Shown here in pieces: positions 61,102 through 64,000 of a DNA stretch of 64,000 nucleotides. The stretch spans positions 310,001 to 374,000 of the forward strand of contig NZ_JASAOF010000002.1 in NCBI RefSeq assembly GCF_029952525.1, read 5' to 3'. How positions within the stretch are numbered: the stretch's first letter is position 1; every line of letters begins with the position of its first letter. Under the pieces are notes generated by a model that worked only from the letters and a program-made list of their open reading frames with translations, was not told the origin of the DNA and searched no databases. The DNA is from Saccharopolyspora ipomoeae (GTDB taxonomy: Bacteria > Actinomycetota > Actinomycetes > Mycobacteriales > Pseudonocardiaceae). A program made the translations under genes and the position numbers.

Positions 61102-63617
61102 CCCGCACGCTCGTCGTCGTCGGCCACGGGATGGTCGGCCACCGGCTCGTTGAAACACTCCGCGATCGCGATGAGGCGAACGCCTGGCGGATCGTCGTGC
61201 TCGGCGAGGAGCCCCGCCCCGCCTACGACCGGGTGGGGCTGTCGTCCTACCTGGACGGCAAGAGCGCCGAGGACCTGAGCCTGACGGGTCAGGACGTCCT
61301 CGACGACCCGATGGTCGACCTGCGGCTCAACGCCGCGGTGACCGGTGTGGACACCGGTGCCCGCGCGGTGACGCTGGACAGCGGCGAGTCGCTGACCTAC
61401 GACGCGCTGGTGCTGGCGACCGGTTCGAAGCCGTTCGTGCCGCCGGTGCCCGGTCACCAGCTGCCCGGCGCGTTCGTCTACCGCACGATCGACGACCTCG
61501 ACGCGATCCGCGAGGCCGCCACGGAGGGCCGCGACGGCGTGGTCATCGGCGGCGGGCTGCTGGGTCTGGAGGCGGCCAACGCGCTGCGGCTGCTGGGCAT
61601 GCGCCCGCACGTGGTGGAGATGGCGCCCCGGCTGATGCCGCTGCAGGTCGACGAGGGCGGCGGGCAGGTGCTGCGCGGTCTCGTCGAGGAGCTGGGCCTG
61701 ACCATCCACGCCGGCGCGGCCACGCAGTCCCTCGACGGCGAGGAGCGCGTCACGGGCGTGACGCTGGCCGACGGCACGGTCATCGACACCGACCTGGTGG
61801 TGTTCTCCGCCGGGGTGCGCCCGCGTGACGAGCTGGCCGAGATCGCCGGTGTGGCGCGCGGTGAGCGCGGCGGGTTCCTCGTCGACGACGCCTGCCGCAC
61901 CAGCGTCGAGGGCGTGTGGGCGATCGGTGAGTGCGCGGCGGTCGAGGGCCGCTGCTACGGCCTGGTCGCGCCCGGCTACGCGATGGCCGAGGGGGTCGCC
62001 GATCAGCTGCTGGAGCTCGGCGAGGGCACCTTCCCAGGTGCCGACATGTCGACCAAGCTCAAGCTGCTCGGTGTCGACGTGGCCAGCTTCGGCGACGCGC
62101 ACGGCACCACCGAGGGCGCGCTGGAGGTCGTCTACGCCAACAACGCGGCGGGCACCTACGCCAAGCTGGTGCTCTCCGACGACGCCCGGGTGCTGCTGGG
62201 CGGGGTGCTGGTCGGTGACGCGAGCGCCTACGCGGTGCTGCGTCCGCTGGTGGACCGCGAGCTGCCCGCACCGCCGGAGCAGCTGCTGCTGCCCGCCGGG
62301 TCCGGTGTGGACTCCGGTGCGCTGCCCGACGACGCGACGGTGTGCTCCTGCAACAACGTGACCAAGGGCGAGATCACCTGCGCGATCGCCGAGCACGGGC
62401 TGGCCGACGTGCCGGAGGTCAAGTCCTGCACCAAGGCCGGCACCAGCTGCGGCTCGTGCGTGCCGATGCTCAAGACGCTGCTGAACGAGTGCGGCGTGGT
62501 GACCTCGAAGGCGTTGTGCGAGCACTTCACCCAGTCGCGGGCGGAGCTGTTCGAGATCGCGCAGGCCACCGGCATCGGCTCGTTCTCGGAGCTGATCGCC
62601 AAGCACGGGTCCGGACGCGGCTGCGACATCTGCAAGCCCGCGGTGGCCTCGATCCTGGCCAGCCTCGGCAACGGCCACATCCTGGAGGGCGAGCAGGCGT
62701 CGCTGCAGGACACCAACGACCGGTTCCTGGCCAACATCCAGCGCAACGGCACCTACTCGGTGGTGCCGCGGGTGCCCGGCGGGGAGATCACCCCGGAGAA
62801 GCTCATCGTGCTCGGCGAGGTCGCCAAGGAGTTCGGCCTCTACACCAAGATCACCGGCGGGCAGCGCATCGACCTCTTCGGCGCGCGGGTGGAGCAGCTG
62901 CCGGAGATCTGGAAGAAGCTGGTGGACGCCGGTTTCGAGTCCGGGCACGCCTACGGCAAGGCGCTGCGGACGGTGAAGTCCTGCGTCGGCAACGACTGGT
63001 GCCGCTACGGCGTGCAGGACTCGGTGAGCATGGCGATCCGCCTGGAGCTGCGCTACCGGGGTCTGCGCTCGCCGCACAAGCTCAAGTCCGCGGTGTCGGG
63101 GTGCGCCCGCGAGTGCGCCGAGGCGCGCGGCAAGGACTTCGGCGTCATCGCCACCGACAAGGGCTGGAACCTCTACGTCGGCGGCAACGGCGGGTTCACC
63201 CCGCGCCACGCCGAGCTGCTGGCCGCCGACCTCGACGACGAGCGGCTGATCCAGCTCATCGACCGGTTCCTGATGTTCTACGTGCGCACCGCCGACCGGT
63301 TGCAGCGCACCTCGGCGTGGGTGGAGTCGCTCGACGGCGGGCTGGAGCACCTCAAGGAGGTCGTCGTCGAGGACTCGCTGGGCATCGCCGAGGAGCTGGA
63401 GGCCGCGATGCAGCGCCACGTCGACACCTACTCCGACGAGTGGGCGGGCGTGCTGTCGGACCCGGGCAAGCTCTCGCGGTTCGTGTCGTTCGTCAACGCC
63501 CCCGACGCGCCCGATCCCACCATCCGCTTCATCGAGGAACGCGGTCAGATCCGCCCGGGCCCGGTGAGCCTGCCGATGCCCGAGATCGTCGCCCCGAAAC
63601 AGGAGGTCCGCTCGTGA
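61098..63617 (+). CDS. nirB: NAD(P)H-dependent nitrite reductase, large subunit
   Basis: 839 aa. FAD/NAD domains (about 1-320; VVVGHGMVGHRLVETL; VVIGGGLLGLEAAN), BFD [2Fe-2S] domain (CSCNNVTKGE at about 415, GTSCGSC), then the siroheme/[4Fe-4S] nitrite reductase half-domain with ligands in KSCVGNDWC (about 628) and SGCARECAEA (about 669). Six-electron reduction of nitrite to ammonium. ATG 61098 overlaps the stop of the previous gene; the nirD GTG overlaps its stop. RBS GGGAGG. Confidence 0.95.
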   Translation: MTRTLVVVGHGMVGHRLVETLRDRDEANAWRIVVLGEEPRPAYDRVGLSSYLDGKSAEDLSLTGQDVLDDPMVDLRLNAAVTGVDTGARAVTLDSGESLTYDALVLATGSKPFVPPVPGHQLPGAFVYRTIDDLDAIREAATEGRDGVVIGGGLLGLEAANALRLLGMRPHVVEMAPRLMPLQVDEGGGQVLRGLVEELGLTIHAGAATQSLDGEERVTGVTLADGTVIDTDLVVFSAGVRPRDELAEIAGVARGERGGFLVDDACRTSVEGVWAIGECAAVEGRCYGLVAPGYAMAEGVADQLLELGEGTFPGADMSTKLKLLGVDVASFGDAHGTTEGALEVVYANNAAGTYAKLVLSDDARVLLGGVLVGDASAYAVLRPLVDRELPAPPEQLLLPAGSGVDSGALPDDATVCSCNNVTKGEITCAIAEHGLADVPEVKSCTKAGTSCGSCVPMLKTLLNECGVVTSKALCEHFTQSRAELFEIAQATGIGSFSELIAKHGSGRGCDICKPAVASILASLGNGHILEGEQASLQDTNDRFLANIQRNGTYSVVPRVPGGEITPEKLIVLGEVAKEFGLYTKITGGQRIDLFGARVEQLPEIWKKLVDAGFESGHAYGKALRTVKSCVGNDWCRYGVQDSVSMAIRLELRYRGLRSPHKLKSAVSGCARECAEARGKDFGVIATDKGWNLYVGGNGGFTPRHAELLAADLDDERLIQLIDRFLMFYVRTADRLQRTSAWVESLDGGLEHLKEVVVEDSLGIAEELEAAMQRHVDTYSDEWAGVLSDPGKLSRFVSFVNAPDAPDPTIRFIEERGQIRPGPVSLPMPEIVAPKQEVRS

Positions 63618-63937
63618 ACTGGCACCAGATCTGCGACATCGAACTGCTGCTGCCCGAGTACGGCGTTCCGGCGCTCATCGGCGAGCACCCGGTGGCGGTG
63701 TTCCGCACCCACGACGACGAGCTGTACGCGATCGGCAACGTCGACCCGTTCTGCGGGGCCGGGGTGATGAGCCGCGGCATCGTCGGTGACCGGGGCGGGG
63801 AGCCGACCGTGGCCTCGCCGATGCTCAAGCAGGTGTTCTCGCTGCGCACCGGGGAGTGCCTGGACGACCCGGGCGCGCGGCTGCCGGTGTTCCCGGTGCG
63901 CCGCCGCGAGACCGTCGTGGAGGTCGCGCTCCCTTGA
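63614..63937 (+). CDS. nirD: Nitrite reductase small subunit (Rieske-like)
   Basis: 107 aa, complete. A NirD Rieske-like fold without cluster ligands: WHQICDIELLLPEYGVPALIGEHPVAVFRTHDDELYAIGNVDPFCGAGVMSRG is the usual order (quoted in pieces: WHQICDIELL, AVFRTHDDELYAIGN, FCGAGVMSRG). Works with NirB. GTG 63614 overlaps the nirB stop and has AGGAGG upstream. Its stop overlaps the next gene start. Confidence 0.93.
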   Translation: MNWHQICDIELLLPEYGVPALIGEHPVAVFRTHDDELYAIGNVDPFCGAGVMSRGIVGDRGGEPTVASPMLKQVFSLRTGECLDDPGARLPVFPVRRRETVVEVALP

Positions 63938-64000
63938 GCGAAGAACTGACCGGATACACCGTCGCGGTCACCGCGGCGAGACGGGCCGAGGAGCTGGGCT
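63934..64000 (+). CDS. Uroporphyrinogen-III synthase, N-terminal fragment (runs off the window)
   Basis: Only 22 codons are in the window. The TTG at 63934 overlaps the nirD stop and GGAGG lies 10 bases upstream. The start LSEELTGYTVAVTAARRAEELG has the typical HemD opening (strand then A-A-R-R helix). Actinobacterial nitrate operons often end with a uroporphyrinogen-III synthase that supplies siroheme for NirB. The assignment rests on these few residues and context. Confidence 0.6.
   Translation, partial: MSEELTGYTVAVTAARRAEELG

Noticed and set aside
60723..63419. Open frame of nearly 900 codons antisense to nirB
   Set aside because: Shadow of the nirB reading frame (third-position GC leaves few stops).

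Overview
The window is one contiguous piece of a very GC-rich actinobacterial chromosome. NNC/NNG codons, GTG and TTG starts, several probable leaderless genes, GntR and ABC-F families and an inhA-fabG-hemH / moxR-ripA block all point to a Pseudonocardiaceae-type organism (Saccharopolyspora or a relative). The exact genus is inference. No CRISPR array, rRNA, complete tRNA, transposase or integrase is visible.

Layout. 0-10 kb holds small or poorly known genes (DUF6221, a Cys-rich zinc-finger protein, a 36-aa peptide), a PGRP-type amidase, a GH38 alpha-mannosidase, a PrmC-like methyltransferase, two secreted four-cysteine proteins of lower GC, a CcdA-like membrane protein and a glutathione peroxidase. 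9.9-16.3 kb is a catabolic cassette: gamma-carbonic anhydrase, GntR regulator, CaiB/BaiF CoA-transferase, a TctC-TctB-TctA tripartite carboxylate importer and an enoyl-CoA hydratase. 16.3-28.5 kb holds housekeeping and envelope genes: ABC-F protein, DUF1697, STAS protein, esterase, an unusual Clp-family unfoldase, phosphoribosyltransferase, an ABC_ATPase-family P-loop protein, GH25 lysozyme and LCP protein.

28.7-40.8 kb is the most interesting accessory region. It carries gabT and a succinate-semialdehyde dehydrogenase (divergent), a GntR repressor, two maleate-isomerase-like proteins, a DUF3830 protein, a D-2-hydroxyacid dehydrogenase, an amidase, an aminoaldehyde-type dehydrogenase, an MFS permease and a second GntR regulator. 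The same 14-bp palindrome (GATTGTTGACAATC, one variant base in one copy) sits on three promoters here, which makes this one locally controlled catabolic regulon ending in the GABA shunt.

41.4-55.0 kb corresponds to the conserved Mycobacterium Rv1477-Rv1488 neighbourhood (SPFH, NfeD, DUF3097, hemH, inhA, fabG, VWA, DUF58, moxR, ripA), with thioredoxin, MgtC, a methyltransferase and a MobA-like gene interspersed. 55.2-64 kb holds a sirtuin and then the assimilatory nitrate operon: NarK-type transporter, molybdopterin nitrate reductase, FAD/[2Fe-2S] electron-transfer subunit, NirB, NirD and the start of a uroporphyrinogen-III synthase (siroheme supply). Almost every junction overlaps, and a GlnR-like site lies upstream.
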